Part shown: positions 26,924 through 35,469 of the stretch, piece by piece
Layout: the number at the start of each line of letters is the position of its first letter
Position numbering within the stretch: position 1 is the stretch's first letter
Origin: DASZBR01 sp035943935
Lineage (GTDB): Bacteria; Pseudomonadota; Gammaproteobacteria; DASZBR01
Reading direction: 5' to 3'
Assembly: GCA_035943935.1 (NCBI GenBank)
Contig: DASZBR010000025.1
Location: 9,960 to 73,959 of the forward strand
DNA length: 64,000 nt
The notes under the pieces: generated by a model
Database searches by the model: none
Seen by the model: the letters and a program-made list of their open reading frames with translations, nothing else
Told to the model about the DNA's origin: nothing
Translations under genes and position numbers: made by a program

Positions 26924-28242
26924 GAGCTGACCTCAGACGTATTTTCTACCAAGATAGCGCCGCCAATTCCACCGCCTACACATAAACTGGCGATGCCCAA
27001 TTTGCTATTAGTACGTTTTAAGATATTCAATAAATGTAATGTTAGACGAGTTCCGCTTGCGCCGACCGGATGTCCCGTGGCAATGGCACCCCCATCAATG
27101 TTTAATTTACTTTGATCGAGTGTGCCCAATGCGCCGCGTAATCCTAATCGTTCGCGACAATATTTTTCACTTTCCCACGCTTTTAAACAGGCTAACACTT
27201 GAGCGGCAAAAGCTTCGTTAATTTCGACATAATCAATATCTTCAAATAATAATTTTTGTCTTTCTAAAATGGGTGTGATGGCATGAACAGGACCTAGTCC
27301 CATTTGCGCGGGATCCACACCGGCCCATTGCACATCTAAAATTTTGCCTAAGACGGGAAGGTCATATTTTTTAACGGCGTCTGCGCTGGCTAAAATAACC
27401 ATAGCAGCGCCGTCAGTGACTTGTGAACTATTTCCGGCGGTCACCAAACCAAATTTTTTATCAAAGAAGGGTTTGAGTGTCGCTAATTTTTCAAGCGTCG
27501 AATCGCGACGTAATCCATCATCTTCGGTATAAGAATTTCCCTGAGTATCATATAAAGTCGTTACTTCTTGCATCCAATTTTTATCAAACGCGTTGGCGAG
27601 TCGCTGATGACTACGCAGGGCATACTCATCCATTTCTTCGCGCGTAATATTAAAACGTGCGGCTAATACTTCTGCGGTTTGGCCCATATTGAGACCCACA
27701 ATCGGATCCGTCAGGCCTTGTAGGAGAGCAATAATGGGAATAAAAAATTGAGGTCGAAGCTGCGTCAGCATTTTTACTTTTGCGCCAAAAGACTTTGCTT
27801 GTTGAAAATCGGCAAACCAATTGGTCATCCGGCGATTAAAAATTAAGGGTGAGCGACTCATCGCTTCTGTTCCACCCGCTAAAATTAAATTCGCACGACC
27901 CGAACCAATTAATAATGCGCCGCTATCAATGGATTGTAATCCTGATGCGCAATTGCGTTGAACGGTAAATCCAGGAACTTTTTTGCCTGTGCCTAATCGA
28001 AGTCCAATAATGCGTGCAATATTCGCTTCGTTTTCACTGGGCATCATACAGCCGACAATCACTTCATCTAATTCGACCGCAGAAAAGGGTTGGCGTGCGA
28101 GTAAATGTTGGCCGGTGCTGACGGCTAAATCGGATGCGCTAAAAGGACCGGGTTTTCCGCGGGCTTTTAAAAAGGGCGTGCGTGTTCCATCCACAATATA
28201 AACGTCCCGCGCAAAAGCGGGTTTCAGTTTACGTTTAGCCAT
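26920..28242 (-). CDS. fadI: Acetyl-CoA acyltransferase (beta-oxidation thiolase)
   Basis: This is the thiolytic step of beta-oxidation. The 440 aa protein is of FadI length. The nucleophilic Cys lies in RNCASGLQSID, the catalytic His in GGAIATGHPVGASGTRL, and the second Cys in SLCVGGGIGGA. It forms the beta subunit with the downstream fadJ product. It starts one base before the preceding receiver-domain gene's stop region and so belongs to the same operon. Confidence 0.92.
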   Translation of the reverse strand: MAKRKLKPAFARDVYIVDGTRTPFLKARGKPGPFSASDLAVSTGQHLLARQPFSAVELDEVIVGCMMPSENEANIARIIGLRLGTGKKVPGFTVQRNCASGLQSIDSGALLIGSGRANLILAGGTEAMSRSPLIFNRRMTNWFADFQQAKSFGAKVKMLTQLRPQFFIPIIALLQGLTDPIVGLNMGQTAEVLAARFNITREEMDEYALRSHQRLANAFDKNWMQEVTTLYDTQGNSYTEDDGLRRDSTLEKLATLKPFFDKKFGLVTAGNSSQVTDGAAMVILASADAVKKYDLPVLGKILDVQWAGVDPAQMGLGPVHAITPILERQKLLFEDIDYVEINEAFAAQVLACLKAWESEKYCRERLGLRGALGTLDQSKLNIDGGAIATGHPVGASGTRLTLHLLNILKRTNSKLGIASLCVGGGIGGAILVENTSEVSS

Positions 28243-28243
28243 A

Positions 28244-28651
28244 TCAATTTCCCTTTGGGGCTTTATCTCGCAAGGCGCGCTTTAAGACTAACAACAGTAA
28301 ATCTTTGTCGATAGGTTTATAGAGAAAATCATATACGCCGGCAATCATCGCAGCGCCAACATCTTTGCGTTCTGCATGACTGGTTAACATAATAATAGGG
28401 ATATGACGAAGTTCGGGACGAAGATAAATTTTATGCAGAAGATCGAGCCCCGACATACTGGGCATCATGCGATCCAATATAACGGCAGAAAATCGACTGG
28501 GATCTTCATTGAGTAAATCAAATGCAAATATTGCTTCATGTGTGGTCGCAACCGTGAATTCAGCATCTTTTAAAAGTGTACTGAGCACCTTGACGACAAT
28601 AGGGTCATCATCGACAACTAATACTTCATGTGACTTCGGAGAGTTACTCAT
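28244..28651 (-). CDS. Single-domain response regulator (CheY-like receiver)
   Basis: This 135 aa protein is only a receiver domain. The acidic pocket is VVDDDP, the phosphoacceptor Asp is in VILDRMMPSMSG, the switch Thr in MLTSH, and the conserved Lys in YKPIDKD. It has no output domain and no histidine kinase nearby. It sits between ubiB (eight-base overlap) and fadI in the operon, which suggests it responds to, or adjusts, membrane redox or lipid state; its partners are unknown. Confidence 0.9.
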   Translation of the reverse strand: MSNSPKSHEVLVVDDDPIVVKVLSTLLKDAEFTVATTHEAIFAFDLLNEDPSRFSAVILDRMMPSMSGLDLLHKIYLRPELRHIPIIMLTSHAERKDVGAAMIAGVYDFLYKPIDKDLLLLVLKRALRDKAPKGN

Positions 28652-29996
28652 GGATGACAGAATCCTTCCTTTTTTTCAGTTCGGCAAGTATACCATACAT
28701 GAGTTGTGGCCACTCTTGTTTGAGCTTGCGGAAAAAGGCTTTTGGGCCTATCTGAGTCTTGATCCAGGCCTCCAGGAAGGGCTTTGCAGTGGTCCAGAGG
28801 TCTAGGTGAGGGTAAAGTTGTCGCGCCAATCCCTCGACACTTAGGAGCGTTTTTTGGAGTAAAATTAACTGAGGTTGAATGCGAATATCAAACTTAGAGG
28901 CCATTTGGAATAATCTAAATAATAATTGCCCAAAAGATATTTCGCCCAAAGGTTTTTCAAAAATAGGTTCGCAGGCAGTACGAATAGCGGTTTCTAATTG
29001 ATCGACGCGTGTGTTTTCGGGTGCCCAGCCGGATTCGATATGCAGTAGTGCGACTCTACGATAATCGCGTTTAAAAAAAGCCAAGAAATTTTCAGCGATA
29101 TAACGTTGATCGCGCGGACTTAAACTTCCCATGATTCCAAAATCGACAACAATATATTTTGGCAAGTGGCCATTTTCAGTTGAGACAAATATATTGCCGG
29201 GATGCATATCCGCATGAAAAAAATTATCCCGAAAGACTTGCGTAAAGAAAACTTCAATTCCCCGTTCCGCTAATAATTTCATATTAATATTATGTTTTTT
29301 AAGTTCTTCGATATGACGAATAGGAATGCCATGAATTCGTTCCATGACGAGCACATCAACATGCGTATAATCCCAATAAATTTCGGGGACATATAACATA
29401 TCTGATTTCAAAAAATTTCGGCGTAATTGTGAAGCATTTCCGGCTTCGCGCAATAAATCCAATTCACCCAAAATGGATTCTTCAAATTCAGCCACCATTT
29501 CTTTGGGTTTAAATTGACGGAGACGTTTGAATTTTACAGCCCACTTTGCAATGGAATACATCAAGGCAATATCGCGTTTAATTCTAGATTTAATGCGGGG
29601 GCGTAAAATTTTTATGACGACGGATTGCTCATTTTTTAATACCGCACCGTGGACTTGAGCGACAGACGCAGAAGCAAGTGGCGTTTCTTCAAATGATTTA
29701 AAGATTTTCTCGAGTGGTGCGTGATAAATTTTTTCTAATCGTTGTCGTGCTTCTTGGTTAGAAAAAGCGGGCACTTGATCTTGGAGTTTCGCTAATTCAT
29801 CAATGGTTTCTTTGGGTAAGAGATCATGCCGAGTGGAAAGCGCTTGGCCGAATTTTACAAAGACAGGGCCGAGTTCTTCGAGGGTGAGTCGCATGGCACT
29901 GCCGCGTGTATAAGATTTTTTATGACGTAATCTTAATAAAGAATATCGTTTGGAGATAATCCAAAAAATATGTATTAAGCGGGAAAATTGTTTCAT
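28644..29996 (-). CDS. ubiB: UbiB/ABC1/ADCK atypical kinase-like protein
   Basis: UbiB supports ubiquinone biosynthesis and has ATPase activity. The 450 aa protein has the family's KxGQ motif (FVKFGQALSTR), the A-rich loop (ASASVAQVHGA), ExD in GELDLLREAGN, HADMHPGN and VDFGIMG. It is about 100 residues shorter than E. coli UbiB and lacks the C-terminal pair of transmembrane helices, ending in LKKRKDSVIHE, so membrane association must differ. It overlaps ubiJ by four bases and the receiver gene by eight. Confidence 0.88.
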   Translation of the reverse strand: MKQFSRLIHIFWIISKRYSLLRLRHKKSYTRGSAMRLTLEELGPVFVKFGQALSTRHDLLPKETIDELAKLQDQVPAFSNQEARQRLEKIYHAPLEKIFKSFEETPLASASVAQVHGAVLKNEQSVVIKILRPRIKSRIKRDIALMYSIAKWAVKFKRLRQFKPKEMVAEFEESILGELDLLREAGNASQLRRNFLKSDMLYVPEIYWDYTHVDVLVMERIHGIPIRHIEELKKHNINMKLLAERGIEVFFTQVFRDNFFHADMHPGNIFVSTENGHLPKYIVVDFGIMGSLSPRDQRYIAENFLAFFKRDYRRVALLHIESGWAPENTRVDQLETAIRTACEPIFEKPLGEISFGQLLFRLFQMASKFDIRIQPQLILLQKTLLSVEGLARQLYPHLDLWTTAKPFLEAWIKTQIGPKAFFRKLKQEWPQLMYGILAELKKRKDSVIHE

Positions 29997-30529
29997 GTGT
30001 TTGTTTTATCCAGCAAAGCGATTCGGGCGTCCAAACGTTCGGTATCGAGATACAGTTTATCAACTGCTTTATAAAAGTCTTCTGTTTCTTCACGCGTGGG
30101 CAAACAATCCGTTTCTTCTTGCAGATATTCTGTAATATTGCGGCCAAATTGGGTTCTAAACTCTCTTTGGGTTTGATTCGCCTGTCTAAAGAAATTGCCT
30201 ATTTGGTGGGCAAGGGGGTCGCCAATGAGTTGAGCTAGTCCTTCTTCCCAGTCGGGATCGATTTCAGACAGTCTATTTTTAAAATCTTGCAGGAAAACCA
30301 AGTCTCCCGTGACATCAATGTCTTTATGCGTAATGACTCTTATAATTGCATCAGCGGGAATGTTACTTTCATGGGTAATATTAAGATGCGTATTTTCTAT
30401 TATTAGATATAAATTTAGCGCAATCGGGAGTAACTCGAGCTGTATGATTTTGCCGTTATATTTAGCCAACCGTTCTGATTTCTCAGGGTCTCTGTCGAGG
30501 ATGCGGTTGATGAGGGAAGAAAGAATCAC
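29993..30529 (-). CDS. ubiJ: Ubiquinone biosynthesis accessory factor UbiJ (SCP2 domain)
   Basis: UbiJ is a lipid-binding scaffold of the soluble Ubi complex. The 178 aa product matches in order: an SCP2-type N-terminal domain (KYNGKIIQLELLPIALNLYLII), the GDLVFLQDF segment, and a C-terminal helical region (HQIGNFFRQANQTQREFRTQF) involved in assembly. Position between ubiE and ubiB is the conserved gammaproteobacterial order, here interrupted by one small membrane-protein gene. Confidence 0.85.
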   Translation of the reverse strand: MILSSLINRILDRDPEKSERLAKYNGKIIQLELLPIALNLYLIIENTHLNITHESNIPADAIIRVITHKDIDVTGDLVFLQDFKNRLSEIDPDWEEGLAQLIGDPLAHQIGNFFRQANQTQREFRTQFGRNITEYLQEETDCLPTREETEDFYKAVDKLYLDTERLDARIALLDKTNT

Positions 30530-30769
30530 CTAATACCCCGTAATATGACAAAACGTCTGAAGCAATATCATGGTTGCCGCAAAGAAAGACGCTATTGCAA
30601 TGAAGAGTGATTGCTTTCGCAATTGGCGCATATGATGTTCTATCTCAGCGTTTTTGCTGTTAGGAATTTTTACGAAAGCCGCCAGTAGCCAAAAAAGCGA
30701 AGAAATTAATCCAAAAATAGTTGGCCCGTATTGCAACATAAAAGGTCCATACATCAACAATTCTTTCAC
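30530..30769 (-). CDS. Small two-helix membrane protein between ubiE and ubiJ (79 aa)
   Basis: This 79 aa protein was not recognised. Two hydrophobic helices (about residues 13-32, TIFGLISSLFWLLAAFV, and 53-74, LFIAIASFFAATMILLQTF) flank a charged loop (KNAEIEHHMRQLRKQ). Its stop directly abuts the ubiJ start and it begins ten bases after ubiE, so it is part of the operon. A membrane tether for the Ubi complex is a possible role, since UbiB here lacks its usual membrane helices; this is speculation. Confidence 0.65.
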   Translation of the reverse strand: MKELLMYGPFMLQYGPTIFGLISSLFWLLAAFVKIPNSKNAEIEHHMRQLRKQSLFIAIASFFAATMILLQTFCHITGY

Positions 30770-30778
30770 ACAGCTCTC

Positions 30779-31534
30779 CTAGATTTTATACGCCCGATGC
30801 AAACACACAATTCCACCGGTTAAATTAAAATATTCGCATTTCTCAAATCCTGCATCCAAGATCATTTGTTTTAAACTTTCTTGATCAGGATGTTTGCGAA
30901 TAGATTCGACTAAATATTGATAACTGTCTTTTGACCCCGTAATTAATTCGCCCAATTTCGGGACTATATTAAAAGAATATTGATCATATAATTTTTCTAA
31001 AATGGGCAATACCGGTTTTGAAAATTCAAGAATTAATAATACTCCACCTGGCTTTAATGTCTCATACATCGATCGCAAAGCCTTATTTTTATCAGTGACA
31101 TTACGTAATCCAAAGCTGATACTAATACAGTCAAAATGATTTTTTTTAAAGGGCAGGGATTCAGCGTTGGCTTGTGTGTAAAAAATATTATTCGCAAAAC
31201 CTAAATCAATTAATTTATTTCGGCCCATCATTAACATGCTGTTATTAATATCTGCTAAATAAACAGAACCAGTGGGTCCGACTTTTTTAGAAAAGCCTTT
31301 GGTTAAATCTCCCGTGCCGCCGGCAATATCTAAAACGACTTGGCCAGTTCGAACATGACTTTTGCTGAGGGTATAATTTTTCCACAAACGGTGAAGTCCA
31401 AAGGACATGAGATCATTCATGAGATCGTAACGTTCAGCGACGGTATGAAATACATCGGCGACGCGTTTCGCTTTTTCTTCCACGGGGACTTCTTGAAATC
31501 CAAAGTGGGTTGTTGAGGTTTCATTGTTTGTCAT
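30779..31534 (-). CDS. ubiE: Demethylmenaquinone/ubiquinone methyltransferase UbiE
   Basis: UbiE C-methylates the quinone ring using SAM. The 251 aa protein has the family N-terminus (HFGFQEVPVEEKAKRVADVF), SAM motif I VLDIAGGTGDLT, and ISFGLRNVTDKNKALRSMYE. It is the first gene of the minus-strand ubiE-ubiJ-ubiB-receiver-fadI-fadJ-yciA operon, in which all genes touch or overlap. Its promoter must lie in the 91 bases shared with the divergent membrane-protein gene. Confidence 0.95.
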   Translation of the reverse strand: MTNNETSTTHFGFQEVPVEEKAKRVADVFHTVAERYDLMNDLMSFGLHRLWKNYTLSKSHVRTGQVVLDIAGGTGDLTKGFSKKVGPTGSVYLADINNSMLMMGRNKLIDLGFANNIFYTQANAESLPFKKNHFDCISISFGLRNVTDKNKALRSMYETLKPGGVLLILEFSKPVLPILEKLYDQYSFNIVPKLGELITGSKDSYQYLVESIRKHPDQESLKQMILDAGFEKCEYFNLTGGIVCLHRAYKI

Positions 31535-31567
31535 GAGGAGGAGTGTATCGTTTATAACATTTTAGGA

Positions 31568-31596
31568 TCAACAAATTTGATTTAACCTGATACAAT
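31568..31596 (+). promoter_or_regulatory. Possible sigma70 promoter for 31626 gene and tRNA-Ala
   Basis: TCAACA (31568-31573) and TACAAT (31591-31596) are 17 bases apart, 30 bases before the ATG. It would drive the membrane-protein gene and, by read-through, the abutting tRNA-Ala, for which no other promoter is visible. Confidence 0.4.
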
Positions 31597-31625
31597 CGGG
31601 CTTCTATTACTAACAGGGAGATTTT

Positions 31626-32255
31626 ATGTCGCATAGTGAAAAATCTGAACAGCAGCTCAAGCTCAAGAAGAAACAAAAACGAAATTCAACGTCCAATTTT
31701 ACCTCCTATCCAGAACAAGAAATCGATCAAAATCCTTTTGGAGTACTACCAGAATCTCTTTCTCCTGCTGGGGTTTTTGTTTCACGGAAGGCAGAAACCA
31801 GTCCCGAATTATCACGAAACCACGTTCCATTAGTACCACTGTCAGTAGTGCGTCCAACACCCGCACGTTCAACTTTACCTTCACCTTCAACTGCAGCGCT
31901 GAGTGTGTTGAGTAAACCTCCGGTATCTACACGAAAAGAAATCCAAAAATCTGCTGATGATGCTACAAGGCAACAAACCATCAGAGAATGGAAAGATGGC
32001 ATCGGCAAAGCATTGTGTTTCATCGGTGGTGGAATGATTATTGGCGGATTTACACATCTTAATGCCGGCCTGATTGCGTTTGGGATTATTTTTGCGCTTG
32101 TGGGTCTTGCTCTCATACATAAGGCAGCCAAAGAAAAAGCAGCACAAGAAAAATCAGCTTCAAGTTTATTTCCGAGAGTAGAAATTGTAGAGGATGAAAA
32201 AGCAGTTCAGCCATCTTCAATTATTTCAAATCGTTCGCCAGTTCCGGTCAGATAA
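31626..32255 (+). CDS. Unknown protein with C-terminal membrane hairpin (209 aa)
   Basis: This protein was not recognised. Residues 1-115 are polar, Ser/Pro/Lys-rich and probably disordered. Residues 135-170 form two close hydrophobic helices (IGKALCFIGGGMIIGGF and NAGLIAFGIIFALVGLALI), followed by a charged tail. This layout, with a long soluble N-terminus and a terminal hairpin, is typical of membrane-inserting secreted effectors and of ordinary anchored proteins alike. GGGAG precedes the ATG. The stop codon is directly followed, with no gap, by tRNA-Ala. Confidence 0.7.
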   Translation: MSHSEKSEQQLKLKKKQKRNSTSNFTSYPEQEIDQNPFGVLPESLSPAGVFVSRKAETSPELSRNHVPLVPLSVVRPTPARSTLPSPSTAALSVLSKPPVSTRKEIQKSADDATRQQTIREWKDGIGKALCFIGGGMIIGGFTHLNAGLIAFGIIFALVGLALIHKAAKEKAAQEKSASSLFPRVEIVEDEKAVQPSSIISNRSPVPVR

Positions 32256-32331
32256 GGGGTCGTAGCTCAGCTGGGAGAGCGCTACGTTCGCAACGTAGAG
32301 GTCGGGAGTTCGATCCTCCTCGGCTCCACCA
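32256..32331 (+). tRNA. tRNA-Ala (anticodon CGC)
   Basis: The 76-base cloverleaf folds completely: acceptor GGGGTCG pairs with CGGCTCC, including the G3-U70 wobble that identifies alanine tRNAs. The D arm is GCTC/GAGC, the anticodon stem CTACG/CGTAG, and the T loop TTCGATC. The anticodon CGC lies at 32289-32291, and discriminator A and CCA are encoded (32328-32331). It reads GCG codons. It begins on the base after the upstream stop codon. Confidence 0.97.
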
Positions 32332-32347
32332 AGTAAATATCTTTATA

Positions 32348-32437
32348 GTTCCCGGGTTCCGTTTCACTCCACCCGGGCTACTATTACTTTTAAAAATTTC
32401 TCCCGTAGCCCGGATGAAGCGTAGCGGAATCCGGGAA
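32348..32437. repeat. Pair of inverted REP-like palindromic elements
   Basis: Two copies of a GC-rich element (GTAGCCCGGATG...GGAATCCGGGAA type) lie head to head at 32348-32389 and 32405-32437, each about 33-42 bases and internally palindromic (CCCGG/CCGGG). Together they can fold into a long hairpin downstream of tRNA-Ala and at the 3' end of the minus-strand gene. The family recurs at 32656-32695 and, diverged, at 37017-37049. Confidence 0.8.
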
Positions 32438-32455
32438 TTATAATAGACAACTATT

Positions 32456-33118
32456 TTATTTCTTCGCTCCCGTCCCCGAACTACTTCGTGAGGAACTACC
32501 TTGTAGTGAAAATGCAAGTGAAAGAGGCACGCTTTGATACGCATGTGGCTCAGGGTTTGATTCGGGTTTTGAATCCGCTTTTTTTTCAGGTTCTGGTGCT
32601 GCAATAGGTGGAGAATCGGATTTCTGTTTTTTAGCATCAAAAAAGTCAGTCAAACTTCCCGGATTCCGCTGCGCTCCATCCGGGCTACTATTACTGCGAC
32701 TACGCTTCGCTTTTTCTTGTTCTTCTTGCTCTACTTTTTGCTGTCTTTTAATTTCATCCTCTTCTGAAATAAGTTTTTTTGCTAAAGCTTGATTTTCTTT
32801 GCTCAATACATTCAAAAGATTTTTGTCTTCATATACGTCTCTGAGTAATCTCATCGCGCGTTCTTTAATTTCACCGTAATTAGGATTGTGACTGAGTGAA
32901 TAAAGTTTGCCTCCTTTCGTTCTCCAACTTTTATCAAAAATATCATAACAAAAAAGGAAGAGAGAGCTTTGAATAGTATCTGATTTAATACGGGCTTTAT
33001 TATTGAGAATATAATCTGTCAAATCTAAGACAGTATTAACAAAGGCTAAAGTATTATATTGATTTGCCACCAGTGCTTTTCGATGTCTAGCGATAACAGC
33101 TGCCGGTGCTTCTTCCAT
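32456..33118 (-). CDS. Unknown helical protein carrying an in-frame REP insertion (220 aa)
   Basis: This is the last gene of the minus-strand paralog array. Residues 1-115 are helical (TLAFVNTVLDLTDYILNNKA, IQSSLFLFCYDIFDKSW) and may be one degenerate copy of the module shared by its neighbours. Residues 116-140 are a charged coiled segment. Residues about 142-155 read SNSSPDGAQRNPGS, the translation of a REP-like element. The C-terminal 60 residues are Ser/Pro/Lys-rich and end in a basic tail. The start ATG 33118 follows AGGAGAA, the same leader style as its neighbours. Confidence 0.75.
   Translation of the reverse strand: MEEAPAAVIARHRKALVANQYNTLAFVNTVLDLTDYILNNKARIKSDTIQSSLFLFCYDIFDKSWRTKGGKLYSLSHNPNYGEIKERAMRLLRDVYEDKNLLNVLSKENQALAKKLISEEDEIKRQQKVEQEEQEKAKRSRSNSSPDGAQRNPGSLTDFFDAKKQKSDSPPIAAPEPEKKADSKPESNPEPHAYQSVPLSLAFSLQGSSSRSSSGTGAKK
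32656..32695. repeat. REP-like element inserted in frame in a coding sequence
   Basis: It is about 40 bases, nearly identical in sequence and orientation to the intergenic copy at 32348-32389 (shared TTCCCGG...CCGGGCTACTATTACT), and lies in frame inside the 32456-33118 gene, where it encodes SPDGAQRNPGS. Confidence 0.85.
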
Positions 33119-33137
33119 TGTATTTCTCCTAATAGGA

Positions 33138-35426
33138 TTAGTCTTCTGATGAACTGAGTGAGAATGATAAGTTGCTTGGTTCTTTCATGTCCTCATCATC
33201 AGAGTCTGCTGTGTCTACCTTTTTCTTTTTACCTAAGAAATTCAATCCAAATAAAGGTTTTTTTTCTTCTGTTTCTGCCCCTCCTTTTTTCGTCACAGCA
33301 GGCGACGCCGCAAGTGTGGACGCGGGTGTGTGAGTTTTGGAAGATCTCGAAGAACCAAAGAAGGATGATGATTCCCGTCCTTTTTTGTCAGCGTCGTCGG
33401 AATCCCTTTTTAAATACGGGTTGCTGGAAGTGGTAAGTGGAGCAGCCGTTTCACTTTGTCTTTCAAGCAATGCAACCATTTCTAGATCAGGAAAAAGATC
33501 ACCAACATCAGAAAGCTCTCGTGTGATCGCACGAAGACCCAACGGTGCGAGCAATTCTGGGGGACAACAACTAATCACTGTTTGCACTGCTTTGACGGCA
33601 TCGTGGCTTTGTCTTGCTAATGCAAGCAATGTTTTAATCCATACCTCGAGTAATAATGTTTGTGTGAACTTTTTTGTCGTGAAAACAGCGTGGCATAATA
33701 ATCTAAAAGGTTCTTGATTTTGTGCTGTAATTTGAGCTTGCGCTAATAAATTGGTAATCCGATCTCTAAATTCTTCGAGAAAATATTTTGTATCCTCTAA
33801 ACTTAACGGTTTTCCCTGCTGATCAGTCAGCGTTTTTTTTGCGGAATATAAGGTCATTCCAACACCATCGATAAATCGTCGAACAAATTTGTCTTTTTCT
33901 TTTTTTAAGTGTTTCTCATTCTGGGGAGCGAGAAAATAATCAATGACGAGTGCCCATGCGCGTAAATTCGGAATTATGCCACCCGATGCACAGGATTCAT
34001 TTGCCAATAAAATCAACGGTTCTGCAACAGGATGATCGGATTGCGCCATGGATTCCGTGAATTTCCACAATCGACCTCGAATTTGCCCCATATCCGACAC
34101 TTCTTTATGCAGTAGTGCTTCGAGCGTATCTTTAGCCGCAGGATAAAGCTGTACAAACAGTTCATGAAATTCTATGGGACATAATGAGATTTTCTCCGCA
34201 AAGTCTTTGATATGTGCATCGAATCCATAAGTTTGTACGCTTAAGTTAAAATACGCATATAACGCACCCAGCAGGGGAATGCGAATGACTTCATTATCTC
34301 GCGTTAAAATCTTTGAAAAAAGTGCATTGAGTGATCCCAGAATTTTTTCATCGACCCCGAGTAGTGATCTGATCGCATCTTGTAAATGCGCTAAGGCAAG
34401 TGCGCGACCTTCAATCGAAAGTTTCTTAATACCTTCTAGGGCACCTAAAAATTCAGCGTCGTCTGGACATAAACGTAATGCAAATCCGCGGATTAAAACA
34501 GGTAAAAATACACTGGATCCTAACTTTGCGTCGTCAACGCCTGAGACATAATGTTCAGCCAGGGCATACAGTGCCAGTAATTCAGGTTGATTGTTTTTGT
34601 TTTTTTCGCCCAGGACAAGAATATCTTTAAAAAAACGCGCCAGTGAAAGATTCGTTTGTTTTCCTTTGACTGCGGCTCTGGGTTTTGCAAGGTAATCTTC
34701 TAAGTTGTGAACGAGGCTTAATTTTGTGTGTGTGTAATCTTCGAATAGTGTATTGAGTGCTTTTTTACGTAGTGAACTTTTTCGTCCCGTGAGTGCTATG
34801 CGAAATACTTCCCATGAAGTGCTTGATAGTGTTGGAATTGCTTCTTCGCCGTAAGTAGTCTCAATTTGTTTTCTAAGGAATCGTCGAAATTCATTGAGGA
34901 GTTTTACGCGTGTTTCGAAGTTCATCGACTTTGCATTGTCGGAGGATTCTTTGGTGCGTCGATAGGCTTTGTAAGAATCATGCGTCATGAGTCCAATCAT
35001 GTACATGGTATAGATTAAGGTTCCGACCAAAGCACCCGATTCAAGTTTTGCTTTGAGAAGAGGATTCTCTTCATAGGCTAAAAGAAGGCTTAATATAATA
35101 TATAAAGATTCTAGAACAGGTTTAGATTTTGCGGGTTCATCGAGGCTGCCATTTTCTTCTAGGGTAGTGATAAGGTTTCTGAGAAAGCTGCCAATCGGGT
35201 GATAAGAGATGGTCACCCCGACTTTGTGTATACGCACGCGATCTTGTACATAGATTTGCATCTGGATAGAAACAGCCATTCTATCTTGATGAGTAAAATC
35301 AGTTTTGGGTTCAATTGTGGGGATGACGCGTGCTTCGGTGTCTGGTGGTGATAAAAAGCGATCAAGTCCTTCATCTTCGCTCGCAGCTGCTAATGTAAAT
35401 TGTTCACGGGTAAAGTCGCCGTCCAT
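33138..35426 (-). CDS. Paralogous helical-module protein, three modules (762 aa)
   Basis: This is the largest member of the array; the family was not recognised. It has the family signature YHPIGSFLRNLI (near residue 80), then PVLESLYIILS and LESGALVGTLI. A second module at about 305-430 has LGSSVFLPVLIRGFA and ends with LLGALYAYF. A third, weaker module follows. The last 110 residues are disordered, Ser/Lys-rich and acidic at the end (SFSLSSSED). It has no signal peptide, transmembrane helix or enzymatic motif. The repeated all-helical units suggest a binding scaffold of HEAT-like type; that is inference. ATG 35426 follows GGAGAA. Confidence 0.8.
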   Translation of the reverse strand: MDGDFTREQFTLAAASEDEGLDRFLSPPDTEARVIPTIEPKTDFTHQDRMAVSIQMQIYVQDRVRIHKVGVTISYHPIGSFLRNLITTLEENGSLDEPAKSKPVLESLYIILSLLLAYEENPLLKAKLESGALVGTLIYTMYMIGLMTHDSYKAYRRTKESSDNAKSMNFETRVKLLNEFRRFLRKQIETTYGEEAIPTLSSTSWEVFRIALTGRKSSLRKKALNTLFEDYTHTKLSLVHNLEDYLAKPRAAVKGKQTNLSLARFFKDILVLGEKNKNNQPELLALYALAEHYVSGVDDAKLGSSVFLPVLIRGFALRLCPDDAEFLGALEGIKKLSIEGRALALAHLQDAIRSLLGVDEKILGSLNALFSKILTRDNEVIRIPLLGALYAYFNLSVQTYGFDAHIKDFAEKISLCPIEFHELFVQLYPAAKDTLEALLHKEVSDMGQIRGRLWKFTESMAQSDHPVAEPLILLANESCASGGIIPNLRAWALVIDYFLAPQNEKHLKKEKDKFVRRFIDGVGMTLYSAKKTLTDQQGKPLSLEDTKYFLEEFRDRITNLLAQAQITAQNQEPFRLLCHAVFTTKKFTQTLLLEVWIKTLLALARQSHDAVKAVQTVISCCPPELLAPLGLRAITRELSDVGDLFPDLEMVALLERQSETAAPLTTSSNPYLKRDSDDADKKGRESSSFFGSSRSSKTHTPASTLAASPAVTKKGGAETEEKKPLFGLNFLGKKKKVDTADSDDEDMKEPSNLSFSLSSSED

Positions 35427-35469
35427 TGTATTCTCCAGAAATTAAATAAATAAAATAAAGTGTTGTCCG

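Noticed and set aside
32256..32437. Prophage or island attachment site at tRNA-Ala
   Set aside because: I see no repeat of the tRNA 3' end elsewhere in the window and no integrase gene.
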